Below, piece by piece: positions 47,433 to 61,130 of a DNA stretch of 64,000 bases; the first letter of the stretch is position 1; each line of letters starts with the position of its first letter. The translations under genes were made by a program, and so were the position numbers. The DNA is from Plotosus lineatus (Eukaryota > Chordata > Actinopteri > Siluriformes > Plotosidae). The notes beneath the pieces are model-generated. The model searched no databases and was not told the DNA's origin. It worked only from the letters and a program-made list of their open reading frames with translations. Location: NCBI GenBank assembly GCA_024760905.1, contig CM045733.1, forward strand, positions 64,594,501 through 64,658,500. The letters run 5' to 3'.

Positions 47433-47464
<32 letters not shown>

Positions 47465-47477
47465 CAATAATAATAAC

Positions 47478-47517
<40 letters not shown>

Positions 47518-47530
47518 TAATAATAATAAC

Positions 47531-47592
<62 letters not shown>
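47231..47592. repeat. (ATA)n trinucleotide array, about 360 bp
   Basis: ATA/ATC/ACA units over about 360 bp, unusually long. It follows an antisense SINE and accounts for the large poly-Ile/Leu/Tyr frames seen here. Confidence 0.96.
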
Positions 47593-47593
<1 letters not shown>

Positions 47594-48680
47594 TATATAT
47601 GGTTATAATAGGAGCACTGCATACAACACTGTGGCCAAAGATCTGCATTATTTTCTTTGTATCCTGTGTAGTCCACATTGTTGAATGGTTTAAAATCCCC
47701 AGAGCTCATTCTCGTGTGTTTTTGAAAAGCTGCTCAGGAACTTTGACCCCGAGTTGTATTTCTCTCTTGCACATTACAGTGTCTGTTAGTTTGATTTGTG
47801 TTAGCAATTAAATTAGCTGCAAGCAAGGTGGTCTCCTGCTAACCCTGACTCCGCATTTTAAACAGTGAATATTTCCCCTTTTGTTGAGTCGCCCAGAATA
47901 CCAGCTTAACCAGCCACGCTGCTGCCTTTCTTTCTCCCCGTCATTGCTCACAGTATGAGAATGAAATGATGATATGGGGCTTGTCTCGTTACAGGCTGTC
48001 ATGCCTTCTGAACAGGGCAGGTCCCGTTTCAGCTGGCCTTCATTCTTCTCTCCCCGCTGAGGGGTAAGCAACCCTGTAGCATAAAACAATTTCTTAGACC
48101 ATCAGGGCAGATCTCTAAGTAGCCTGGCATGCTACAAGTGCAGCAGAGAATATCATAGGATTGTATAGATCGATGATCAATGAATGACGGCGTGATTAAT
48201 TGGATTCGCTACTAAAAACTTTCTATACAGTACATGCTATTGTGGATGTTTAATTATTTAATTTTATTCAATTATACATGCATAAATACATTTTTACTGA
48301 ATCAGAGTGAAAAAAAAAAGTATTTTCAGACTCCGATGTAGCGCAGCCTGCTTCTGAGAGTGTTTCATACATTTTAACATGTAGCATCTCATAGGCCATA
48401 GTCCATTCCCTCACTAACAGGATGTGTGCTTCATGAGCACTGGTTCCAGCAGGCAGGATAATATCACTGATTGGTTCCAGACTCACAAACTAGCAATGCA
48501 TTCTTGTTCGAGTGAGAAAGCTGTGAGAAGGTCAGCATCCTGCTTTAACTCCAAATGTGGTAAAAGTGTGCCGTGGACCATGACTGGTGAGAGCCAGTCC
48601 AAATGATCACACTGTGGATCTAAACTGGGTTGGGGTTTTTTTTTTCTACCGCCTTTGCTGTCTCCTTTGCTGCTCACCCG
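47594..48680. other. Intergenic stretch, nothing recognised
   Basis: Between loxl3 and kctd8. No gene, RNA or repeat family that I can support. Confidence 0.4.
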
Positions 48681-48689
48681 CTTATGTAC

Positions 48690-48975
48690 CAAACCACTCA
48701 ACCCAACTAGGATCACAAGGAGGCTGGAGCCGATCTCAGCGGACACTAAATGAAAGTGAGGTACACCCTGAACCGCACCACACACAAAACCCAAACACAA
48801 AACATTCACACTCGCACCTAGGGGCAATTTGGAAAAGCCATTTATCCTAGTGTGCATGTCTTTGGACTTTTGGAGAAAAATCAGGGTACCCGGAGGAAAC
48901 CCAAGCAAGTGGAAAATCCAAAATGCAACGAGTCCAGCCTGAGTGCAAGACTCAAACCTAGGACCTCCAACCATT
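48690..48975 (-). mobile_element. Head-2 SINE
   Basis: ACCACTCAACCCAACTAGGA tail, GGGCAATTTGGAAAAGCCAT, GAGTGCAAGACTCAAACCTA. A further fragment of the same family lies at about 49378-49560 beyond the T2 SINE. Confidence 0.7.
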
Positions 48976-49006
48976 ATCTGTGAACCATTATATGTGAAGA
49001 AGACCA

Positions 49007-49358
49007 TCTTCTTCTTTTTCTTTCGGCTGTTCCCTTTTTCTCAGGGGTTGCCACAGCAAATCATCGCATGTTTGATTTGGCATATGTTTTTACGTCGGAT
49101 GCCCTTCCTGACACAACCCTTTAGCGAGGGGCAGAAACACACTGACGGCTATACAGCTCCTCTTGATGAAAGTCAGCAATGGTTCTTTTACATGAACCTC
49201 TCACCATAGACAGTGAGAGACATGGCCGGCCTTTGATAACTCAGTTAGCTGCACTTGGGGGGGGGGGGGCAGTAACAACCCGGTGGAGAGTGGAACTTGA
49301 ACCCCCAACCTTGGGATCAGTGATCCAGCACCTTTACCACCAGGCCACCAGCACCCCC
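49007..49358 (-). mobile_element. Head-1 SINE with T2 tail
   Basis: Reverse orientation, from CTTCTTCTTTTTCTTTCGGC through TTTTTACGTCGGATGCCCTT and the SINE body to CACCACCAGGCCACCAGC. The body-to-tail switch falls at AAACACACTGACGGC, as in the other T2 copies. Confidence 0.87.
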
Positions 49359-49547
49359 TTAGGAGAAGACCATCATAGCGCCAAAACAGATATCCACAAC
49401 CATTCACACTCACACCTCGGGTCAAGCTTGAACAGCCAATATGCCTAATGGGCATGTCTTTGGATTGTGGGAGAAAAGCAAAGGAAACCCATGCCATCAT
49501 AGTGAGAACATTCAAATTCCACTCAAAAACATGCTGTGATGCAGATG

Positions 49548-49688
49548 TGCAGACCACTAGACATCAGAGCCAATCTGACAGTCAATGAAGGCGTATTATG
49601 GTGACTGATATGATGCAGATCTATAGTGGGATTTTATTTATAACTTCCTGCAATCAAGCTTCTGCCATTTCTTATTCACGAAAAATTC
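49548..49688. repeat. Local duplication, copy 1
   Basis: GAGCCAATCTGACAGTCAAT to CATTTCTTATTCACGAAAAA recurs almost unchanged at 51293-51427 in the same orientation, 1.74 kb away. Confidence 0.85.
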
Positions 49689-50503
49689 TCTGTGTGAGGC
49701 TGGCTGGCGTGCTATCCACAAGGCCACTGTGGTGGTTTCAAGGTGATTCTGAGAAAAATATAGCGTCCAATATTTTCACAACGAATCGCAACCGATATGT
49801 TTCCGCTTTTGTAATTCTGATTTCTCTGACAAAGAGGATATTAAAAATATGCTGGAAATTCATTCTCAGGAACTTGGTGTGAATGTATATTAATGCCAAA
49901 GCTTTGCTAGCCAACCTGTCTACATGTTCTCAATTCCAAACCAGTCGCTGACCAACTTTTGTCACCGGTAATAAGCATGCCGACAGTGTATCGAGCGCCG
50001 CAATCGACTTAGCATAATTACTACTCTGTGAATTAACACAGCCGGTGGAAAGGAGGTAGTGATTAGGACTAAAAAATAAATAAATAAAATAAAAAACACA
50101 ATGCTTGTTATTTCCCTTGAGGAGCACTATAAACGGGGCAGAATTCCTAATGCGACTCTGATAAATGACACACTTCAGCCTGATAGCTAATGAGTTCCAG
50201 ACATATTACAAAAATGCCCCTCCCCCACCTTCAGTTGAATTTGACATCAATATTTCAGTGTCTTGTGTTGACTAGGACGGATTTGTTCTTTGATATGGCA
50301 AGGACTGCCTCGAAAGCGCGTACACGTTGCAGTATGTCAGGGGTTCAAACCATTTCAGTTCTCTGTCAAGTAAACAGGAAGTACCTTCTTCATTAAACAA
50401 ACAAGAATACAGTAATTTAGTTATGATGGTAGCAACAATTACAAAAGTGCACAAAAGAGGTACGGTACATACACCTAGCATGTGTATCCATTATATACAC
50501 ATA

Positions 50504-51275
50504 AACAGAGATCTCTCACTTTCTGCGGTTAATTGGGACCAAGAACCGCCGAATTCCACAAAGTAGGATCAACCCCACCTGACTGACGTATACGTACATG
50601 TATATGTGTATATAATATCAATAAATGCATATTCAACGCTATAAATGCTTATAATAACAATTCACTTCACACTTCACTTATCCCTTAACATCCGAGGATG
50701 TCGTTGGGGCGCCTTCATGGCGAGACTTGGGCTGATTTGGCCTGGCGGAGCCCATCCATCTCCAGGTTGTAGAAACACGCTGATGGCTTTGCAGCCTACT
50801 CTTTACAAAAGTCAGCAATGGTTCTTTTACACGCTTCTCACCATAGACAGTGAGAGACACGGCCCGCCTTTGATAACCCAGTTAGCTGCACTGGGGGGGG
50901 GGGGGGGGGCAGTCACAACTTTGTGGGGACTCGAACCCCCAACCTTAGGATCAGTGATCCTGCACCCGAACAATTAGACCACCACTGCCCCTATAATAAC
51001 AATTATACATTCAAAAATAATGCATGAGATGTAAATAAAATATAAATACACACACATACAGACGCACACATGTGAACCTCACATAAAAATGTACGGAGTT
51101 TTGTTGGGGGGTTTTGGGTTGTTTTTTTTGTTTTTGTTTGTTTGGGGTTTTTTTTGTTTTGTTTTGTTTTTTTTTTTTTGCATAATTGGCCTTGTTTTGC
51201 TGCATTTTCCTTAAATTTCCCCCCTATTCTTCCACAATTTCCTTATTCTTTAATTTGATGAATATTTAATCAGTA
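50504..51275. mobile_element. MITE family M1 copy interrupted by a T3-tailed SINE
   Basis: Left end CAGAGATCTCTCACTTTCTG, interior as in the 45-kb copy, interrupted at 50663-50991 by a SINE with a 13-bp target duplication. The right end is truncated near 51275. Confidence 0.75.
50663..50991 (-). mobile_element. Head-1 SINE with T3 tail, nested in an M1 MITE
   Basis: Reverse orientation. Tail end CACTTCACACTTCACTTATC, then GGGGCGCCTTCATGGCGAGA, body, and head CCACCACTGCCCC. Perfect 13-bp duplication TATAATAACAATT at 50650-50662 and 50992-51004 inside the MITE. Confidence 0.88.
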
Positions 51276-51292
51276 TTATATTACTAAATATT

Positions 51293-51436
51293 CAGACCAC
51301 GAGACAGCAGAGCCAATCTGACAATCAATGAAGGCGTATTATGGTGACTGATATGATGCAGATTTATAGTGGGTGATTATTTATAACTTCCTGCATTCAT
51401 CTTCTTCCATTTCTTATTCACGAAAAAATTAATTAA

Positions 51437-51475
<39 letters not shown>
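51293..51475. repeat. Local duplication, copy 2, followed by poly(A)
   Basis: Copy of 49548-49688 with a few differences, ending in (AATT)n and a run of more than 30 A (about 51441-51474). Confidence 0.83.
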
Positions 51476-51479
<4 letters not shown>

Positions 51480-51506
51480 GCAGCATGTCAGCTAATAATA
51501 TGGAAT

Positions 51507-51868
51507 GGCAGTGGTGGTCTAGTGGTATAGGGCGCTGGATCACTGATCCAAAGGTTGGGGGTTCGAGTCCCACTCTCCACAAGGTTGTCACTGTCCCCCC
51601 CCAGTGCGGCTAACTGGGTTATCAAAGTCAAAGGCGGGCCATGTCTCTCACTGTCTATGGTGTGAGGTTCATGTAAAAGAACCATCGCTGACTTTCGTAA
51701 AGAGTAGCTGCAAAGTCGTCAGCGTGTTTCTGTCCCTTACTAAAAAGGGTTGTGACAGGAAGAGCATCCGACGTAAAAAAACCTCTGCCAAATCAAACGT
51801 GCGAATCAGATGATTCGCTGTGGCGACTCCCGAGTAAAAAAAGGGGAAACAGCCGAAAGGAAGACAGA
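51507..51868 (+). mobile_element. Head-1 SINE with T2 (RTE-like) tail, complete, 18-bp target duplication
   Basis: The best-preserved copy. tRNA-like head GGCAGTGGTGGTCTAGTGG with A box TGGTCTAGTGG and B box GGTTCGAGTCC. Body AACTGGGTTATCAAAG, TCTCTCACTGTCTATGGTG, AAAGAACCATCGCTGACTTT. Tail GGTTGTGACAGGAAGAGCAT, GACGTAAAAA, GATGATTCGCTGTGGCGAC, ending CCGAAAGGAAG. Flanked by CAGCTAATAATATGGAAT (51489-51506, 51869-51886). Confidence 0.9.
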
Positions 51869-52360
51869 CAGCTAATAATATGGAATAATAGGTAGTTTTG
51901 CTAGCACACAAACATGCTAGCATACAAGTATTTCAAACATGCTAGCATACAAGTATTTTAGGTAGAAGTCTGAACCAGTTGATTGTGTTTGGAAATGTAA
52001 TGAGTTAAACAGTTGTGGAACTGAAGCTGCTGCCATCAATTGGTGAATTAGTGTGAATAGAGTAGGGAGTGCGTTTATCTGCCTGGGAGTCATGAGTGAG
52101 ATGTTTCAATGTTCACAGTGTTGCCTGATGAGGTTTGTGTTCTGGTTGTTGCTCATTTCTCTTACATATAATCAGAAAGAGACAAGCGCTGTCTTCCGTG
52201 ATATGAAGGTTCAGATGTTCATTTAATTATGTTTACATACACAGCATGTCGTTATCAGTGTCCTTGCATCCTCGACTCTGGTCCTATCCAGCTGCAGTGC
52301 AATACGTACACTTATTATTATGGATGTCCATTAGATGGAGCTGTGGTATATTAGAAGGCC

Positions 52361-52460
<100 letters not shown>

Positions 52461-52689
52461 GTAATGTATTGGTAGAGACAATGTAAGAAGCACAGCTAAT
52501 CTGTCTTTATTCTCCAGAGAATATCAAATTACATGCTTGTTTTTACTCCTTCTGTGCCCGAGAGTGAATAGGAATTCATGCTGACACCACTTCAGCTTTG
52601 TGGCACCAGCTGTAATTTGACTGCACTCATCCAAACCAGTCAGAGTATACAATAGCCTACAATATTTATCTTTAAAAAAAAAATGCTCT

Positions 52690-55200
<2,511 letters not shown>

Positions 55201-55205
55201 AAGGG

Positions 55206-55207
<2 letters not shown>

Positions 55208-55277
<70 letters not shown>
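55208..55277. repeat. (AG)n microsatellite
   Basis: AG run with a single CG interruption. Confidence 0.95.
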
Positions 55278-55281
<4 letters not shown>

Positions 55282-55704
55282 ATGTGGTAGAGTGGTGACT
55301 GAAGGCTGTTGAGTGGTGGGCTGTGGACAGCCTTGTCATCTGAGTTTTATATGATGGGTATGTACCTCATGGGGAACACTGCTATCTCGCTCACTCCTCC
55401 TCAACACTTTATTAGCATAATGATGGCTGTCCAGGGAGGTATAAGAAAGGACAGTGACTCGTTTTGGCATGTCAGATATGGTTACAGTACAAGAAAATGG
55501 GGGAATATTTAGATTTGCTGTCTAATAATAATAAGAAATAAAAGAAACCTTATAATTATATAGCATTTGAAGTTGGATAGACGCGCAGTTTACGCACTAA
55601 TTCATGCTAGGGATGAACAATGTCTTAATATTGTGAAAAGCTGTCAGTACACTTTGTTGAGAAAGGTATTGTCTAATTCCTCTTTTATGAAGTAGTCTAG
55701 TACG

Positions 55705-56432
55705 AATGCTCTCCAACTTACGTTTTAGTTCGGTTCCGGACGGCCGAACGTAAGGTGAAAAAAAACGTAAGTTGTTATTGTATGTTCCAGTGACATATGA
55801 CGTTCATACTGTACTATACGTCCATAAATACCATTACCGTATCTCATAAAACACCCCTAAGTCAATTATTATAAACATAACATTGTAAAATAATATCAAA
55901 TATATCAAATAATATCAACATTAATTTCAAATAAATTCAATTCAAGCAACGTAATTTCAAATAGATAAATTTTAATGAAAATTACTAATCGAATATCAAA
56001 TATAGTATCAAATATAACCTTTAACCTTCTCTATGATGCGATCTTTCTGTTTGTAAATGGTTCCGATGGTCGACGGAGCCATTTGGAAGAAACGTGCAAC
56101 AGTCGCATGTTTTTCACCAGCATCGATTTTCTTGATAATAGCCGTCTTCGTTTGTAACGAGACGACTTGCCGCGTTTTCTGATTACCACGATCACTAGTA
56201 GGCTTACGCTTCTGACCAACCATATTTGCTTAAAGTTACAAAAGTCCACAAAACAGTGTAAACACAAAGATCACAGAGACGACGTCTTAACACAAGGGTA
56301 ACACGCGGTGAGCTGGGAGGAAGGAGGGGCACGTTCAGTCTGTCGTTTGTAAACAATAGACACAGCGTCATGTGTAAGTAGCGTATTACATCAGCGTACT
56401 ACGTAGGTACGTCTCGTACTACAGAGAGCATG
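55705..56432 (-). mobile_element. Tigger-like element with an intact 71-codon transposase N-terminus
   Basis: The minus ORF 56223-56008 encodes MVGQKRKPTSDRGNQKTRQV then KTAIIKKIDAGEKHATVARF and PSTIGTIYKQKDRIIEK, a CENP-B/Tigger N-terminal helix-turn-helix. The rest of the transposase is missing. The ends share ATGCTCTC-type inverted sequence (about 55708 and 56432) but are not sharply defined. Confidence 0.75.
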
Positions 56433-56743
56433 CTAAACTCAAAATTTGATTTTTTTTTTAAGCATAAAATCAAAAAATATATAAAATGAATTAACGTCAA
56501 GTGGGGAGTGTCTGTAATGACTGTCTAACTGTATGTTAAAATATAATAGGGTCAGTTTATATATTTATATTATATATTTTATATGCTGGTATTCACTTAA
56601 CAGCTCTAGATATTAAATGTATTAAGGATTAAATGCCAATTAGAAAGAGTTAGAATTTGATAAAGTAGATATTTTGTACTATTTCTACACTTTTTAAGTT
56701 TTTTTTTATGCTGCTTCATTTCCCATTATTACTCAATACATAG

Positions 56744-57769
56744 TAGTAGTAGTCCTCTTTGTGCTTAGGTAGCACATAAGGCCTCAACTAGAGCCCGCCA
56801 TTTATGTCGGTCGGCTGAAACACGTTCCAGGTAGCCCCATGTCCAACCCTTCTCCTTTATCTCTCTCTCTCAACTGTTCTCCTCCAAGTCTCCTTGGGGC
56901 AGCCTCGCTTTCTTCAGCCATCTGGAGTCCATTGTAGGGCGATTCTGGATAGGGCTATTTTCTTCTGGCGGAGCACATGACCTATCCATCGCCAACGTCT
57001 TCGATTAACTTGCGTGGAGATGGGTTCGGTTTCCGTTCTTCGGTGGAGTTTTTCATTACTGATTGTATTTGGCCAATAGATGCGTAGAATGCTTCTAAGG
57101 CATCTGTTCTGGAAGGCATCAAGTTTGTTTTTGATGGTTTTTGTCATCTTCCATGACTCTGATCCATAAAGGAGGATGCTAATCATATTTGATTGAAAAC
57201 TTCTAAACTTGGTCTTCAGGCGAATGTTCCCTGCCTTCCATGTGCTCCTGAGTGAAACGAAAGCCTGGCTGGATTTTTCAAGTCGAGTCCGGACCTCCAT
57301 CTCCCCAACCCCTCTGTTTGACATCTGGGATCCAAGATAGGTGAAATCATTTATTTCTTCGAACTCATTCCCGTTACGTTTGATGCTGTCTTTGCATTTG
57401 GCATTCAGTTCCATGCTCTTGATCTTCTTGTTGCTGACTTTCAAACCAAGGTTTCCAGCTGTTTTTGCCATGGCATCTGTCTTCTCCATTTCTTGGTGGC
57501 AGTGTGACAGCAGGGCAATATCATCTGCAAAGTCCAGATCTTCCAGCGTTGTTGTTGTTGTTGTTGTTGTCATTGTCATGGTCCATTTGATTTCTCTCCT
57601 CTCTCTATCTGTGGAATTCTTCATAATCCAGTCCATGGCAAGGATGAAGAGGAACGGCCATAGGATACAGCCCTGCTTCACTCCTGTGCTGACATTGAAG
57701 GTGTCTGTGAGCTCTGTGTCACAGATAGCCTGGGATTTGTGGTCACTGTATAGCATTTCAACAACCTGA
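56744..57769 (-). mobile_element. Second LINE family: reverse transcriptase fragment with 13-bp target duplication
   Basis: Open minus frame at about 57756-56914 with GVKQGCILWPFLFILAMDWI, LDFADDIALLSHCHQEME, GLKVSNKKIKSMELN, FTYLGSQMSNRG, LLYGSESWKMTK, RCLRSILRIYWPNTIS and RRRWRWIGHVLRQ. It is unrelated in detail to the 33.5-36.7 kb LINE. Flanked by ACTCAATACATAG at 56731-56743 and 57770-57782. 5'-truncated, with a CTA-repeat tail. An ACA/ACN microsatellite (poly-Thr) has grown inside the frame just before FADD. Confidence 0.87.
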
Positions 57770-57783
57770 ACTCAATACATAGT

Positions 57784-58086
57784 CTGTCTGTCTGTCTTCC
57801 TTTCAGCCCTTTCCCTTTTACTCGGGAGTCGCCACAGCGAATCATCTGATTCGCACGTTTGATTCGGCAGAGGTTTTTACGTCGGATGCCCTTCCTGTCA
57901 CAACCCTTTATAGCAAGGGACAGAAACACACTGACGACTTTGCAGCTACTCTTTACGAAAGTCAGCAATGGTTCTTTTACATGCCTCTCACCATAGACAG
58001 TGAGAGACATGACCCGCCTATGATAACCCAGTTAGTCGCACTGGGGGGGGGGGGGGTCTATACCACTAGACCACCACTGACACCAA
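57784..58086 (-). mobile_element. Head-1 SINE with T2 tail at the edge of a LINE
   Basis: Reverse orientation, with TTTTTACGTCGGATGCCCTT tail and CCACTAGACCACCACTGAC head. Target duplication CAATACATAGT at 57773-57783 and 58087-58097. The left copy lies in the LINE's own duplication, so the SINE arrived after the LINE. Confidence 0.88.
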
Positions 58087-58139
58087 CAATACATAGTTAC
58101 TTTAAAAATTTGGGAATTATGAATATGTGTGCGTGTTGG

Positions 58140-58173
<34 letters not shown>

Positions 58174-58491
58174 TTGCTAAATTAAAAAGAGCCCAGTTAT
58201 TTGATTTACTATAATTAGAGAACAACCTGTAGTAAATTTGCACCACTCTGAGTCTGAACAGCACCGGTATTGTTTAAGCAGCTCAAATGTACATTATGGG
58301 TTCAATTATTAGTAGATTTTAAGAGGACTGAAAGACATGCCAATCATCAGAGAAAGAACCTTCAATTTGCAGTTAAATGAAAGACATTTGCTGTGTGTGT
58401 TCTGAAATGCATGTCACAAGTACATTAGAAAATGTATAAATTCACTTTTATTAGTTTAGCAATGTTAAAAGAATGATGGTCACTCTCGCAA

Positions 58492-58823
58492 CTTCTTCTT
58501 CTTCTTTTCCTTTCGGCTGTTCCCTTCAGAGGTCGCCACAGCGAATCATCTGCCTCCATCTCTCCCTATCCTCTGAATCTTCTTCTCTAACACCAACTAC
58601 CTTCATGTCCTCCTTCACTACATCCATAAATCTCGTCTTTGGTCTTCCTCTAGGCCTTCTGCCTGGTAATTCCAACCTCAGCATCCTACTACCAATATAC
58701 TCACTATCCCTCCTCTGTACATGTCCAAACCATCTCAATCTAGCCTCTCTGACTTTGTCTCCAAAACCTCTTACATGTGCTGTCCCTCTGATGTACTCGT
58801 TTCTGATCCTATCCATCCTCGTT
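58492..58823 (-). mobile_element. 5'-truncated RTE-like LINE 3' fragment
   Basis: Minus-strand match to the 3' 330 bp of the full-length LINE (TRMDRIRNEYIRGTAHVRGF, RWFGHVQRRDSEYIGSRM, WRQMIRCGDL), starting at an AAGAAGAAG tail. It lies in kctd8 intron 1. Confidence 0.85.
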
Positions 58824-59279
58824 GCGAAAAGCCTCGCATATGTCCACAAAATAATCTTTCGCATTTGTAATTTTTTAAATTTGTATCTTTTGTATATTGA
58901 ACGCTGCTCTGTATCCCACACTGTATACCCGCTATGAAGGCACATATCTTAATAATAAGTCCTTAAAATAACTGAAATACTGCACCAATAATTTCAAACC
59001 AGTCTTCTTTGGTTATTCATGCAATCACTTTCCACTGTGTCAGTAAAGTAGTGCGCCAGTGTAATTTTAAGTATAACACGCCCAAGAGTGCGCGGATAAA
59101 CATTAATGTATTTGCTATTTAAACAAAATGGGAACTGGATGGAAAAATGAAGCTGTTAGTGTCAAGTTAGCGAAAACCATGCTGTTTGAGTGGGAATGAT
59201 TGCAATACAGCATACTCTGCCTGCCTGACTAACACAAAGCAACCGAGGGGTGTGTGAGGTACTGTAGGAAGTAAATGAG

Positions 59280-59465
59280 AAGATAAAATGCAGATTTATA
59301 GATTTGGCAGATTCCCTTCTCCATAGAGATTTACAGCTCTCATTTTTTTTTCTATAACAAATGAGCAATTGATGGTTAAGGGCCTTGCTTCCAAAGCCCA
59401 ACAGTGGTCATAGCACCGCTGACCTTCGGATCAGTACCCCATTGCCTTAGCTACTAACCAACCAA
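59280..59465 (-). mobile_element. Fourth tRNA-like SINE family, reverse
   Basis: AGGGCCTTGCTTCCAAAGCC and CTTCGGATCAGTACCCCATT, CTTAGCTACTAACCAACC match the common fish repeat with a tRNA-like head and GCAGATGC..TTATCC body. Divergent. Confidence 0.6.
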
Positions 59466-59631
59466 GCATGTCCCACTGGGTAAGAATTTGGAATGATTTT
59501 TTTTTTTAAGTTGGGTGAAAATCACATTGTTGTCACATAGACCGGGAAGAAAAAAGAAAAGAAGACGTACCATATGTTTGAATTGGTCATTGGACAATAC
59601 GTAAGCCAAGCCTATGCAGAAAGTAGCGGGG

Positions 59632-59938
59632 ACGGTGGCATAGTGTTTAGGGTGCTGTGCTGATGATCGGGAGGTTGTGTGTTCGAATCCCAGTTCGACT
59701 CCCACTGTGCTAAGACCCTTGGGCAAGGTCTCAACCACAAGTGTGCCTCTGTTCACCCAGCAATATAAATGGGTACCAATAAAAATATACTTGGAAGGTA
59801 ACCTGCGCTGGATTAGCATCCCATCCAGGAGGAGTTGAACTCCTGGTAGCTTCACGCTACGGAAACCGGGGATAAGTACCGGCATGATGAGCTACTGGGC
59901 TCGGGTGTAAAAAAGCCCAAAGGACTTTACCTACCTAT
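59632..59938 (+). mobile_element. Third tRNA-derived SINE family
   Basis: Head GACGGTGGCATAGTGTTTAG, B box GTTCGAATCCC, body CCCTTGGGCAAGGTCTCAAC, and tail CGCTACGGAAACCGGGGATA, GAGCTACTGGGCTCGGGTGT, ending TTTACCTACCT. Distinct in body and tail from head-1 and head-2 SINEs. Confidence 0.78.
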
Positions 59939-60770
59939 GTAGAGAACTATCTGGCACTAGATCTGGCAATCAAAGAGAAGATGAAGACAAGCACTTTAAC
60001 ATATAGATAAAATTAATCATGCAAGGGCCTGGCGAGTTGTCCAGGGTGCACCCATCTCAGCCGTCTCTGGGCAAGGGCAGACCCGTAATATGATGAGTTT
60101 TTTCATGAGTAATGTAGTCATACTGTTAAACACCTCTTTATGGCATTTCTTATAGAATTGTAGAGGATGCAGTGCAGAGATGTTTATATTTCGCATATCC
60201 TAAAGGTCATCTTTAAAGGTAAACACTGGTGCCAAGCAGCTGTTGGCTCATGCATTGCAGATTTGGGAGGATGTGGGTGCATATCTGTGAGTGAGTGTGT
60301 AATAGAGTGGCCCTTACCACAGAGGCATATCGTCATGTCTCATTATTATTCCACTGAATGAGTGACTGGCATGCATGGGTGGGTGCTCCATCTCTCTGGG
60401 TGAATGTAAACCCTGATTGCATCTCTGTCAGCGAGAAGCTGGTAGGGGGCTGACGAATAATTCTTTTTCATCTGCCAGATGTGCTCATCCTCCGGGTACC
60501 TTCATACACCCTTACGATTAAGACTGCAGTCGTTCTGCCAATTTCATCCCAGGTGGTTGATGCTGGTCCTCATCAACATTAACTGTTCTCAAAGTAAATG
60601 ACCATGTCTGTTTTCATCACACTCTCTGCTGGAGTGCTTTTGTCAAGATCTCCTTGCTGACAAAACAAATTGAAATGTCCCGATCTGAATGTTGATTTCC
60701 ATTTACCAACACATAAGAAACGGCGACAAATATTTGTTCTTTATAGCTTCGTTCATAACCATCTATGGAT

Positions 60771-61130
60771 CGGGGGTCTCCAATCTTATCCACAAAGAGC
60801 CGGTGTGGGTGCGGGTTTTCACTTCAACCAAACAATAGCCACACCTTCCACCCGTTTCCACCAATCACTGGTCATCAAAAGAAAAGAATGTGATGTGGGG
60901 CCATCTTGGTGAGATCACCTCATTTTAAATCTTAAACAGTAATGTGATCTCACCAAGATGGCCCCACTTCAGAATTGAAACAGTAATGTCCAATCTAGTT
61001 TTTTTTTTCTTTTCTTTTCTTTTGATGGTCAGTGATTCGTGGAAACAGGTGGGAGGTGTGGCTACTGTTTGGTTGAAGTGAAAACCTGCACCCACACAAG
61101 CCCTTTGTGGATAAGTTTGGAGACCCCTGC
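60771..61130. mobile_element. Palindromic hAT-type MITE
   Basis: Long inverted repeat: CGGGGGTCTCCAATCTTATC at the left and the complement of GGATAAGTTTGGAGACCCCTG at the right (shown here by its last bases GGAGACCCCTG). Inner arms ATCTTGGTGAGATCACC and GTGATCTCACCAAGAT also pair. Termini of CAGGGGTCTCCAA type are typical of fish hAT MITEs. The transcript would form a hairpin of about 170 bp. Confidence 0.75.

Noticed and set aside
51507..51580. tRNA-like sequence with A and B boxes
   Set aside because: It is the head of a SINE; the anticodon arm is not preserved and the unit is followed by SINE body and tail. The same applies to all other heads.
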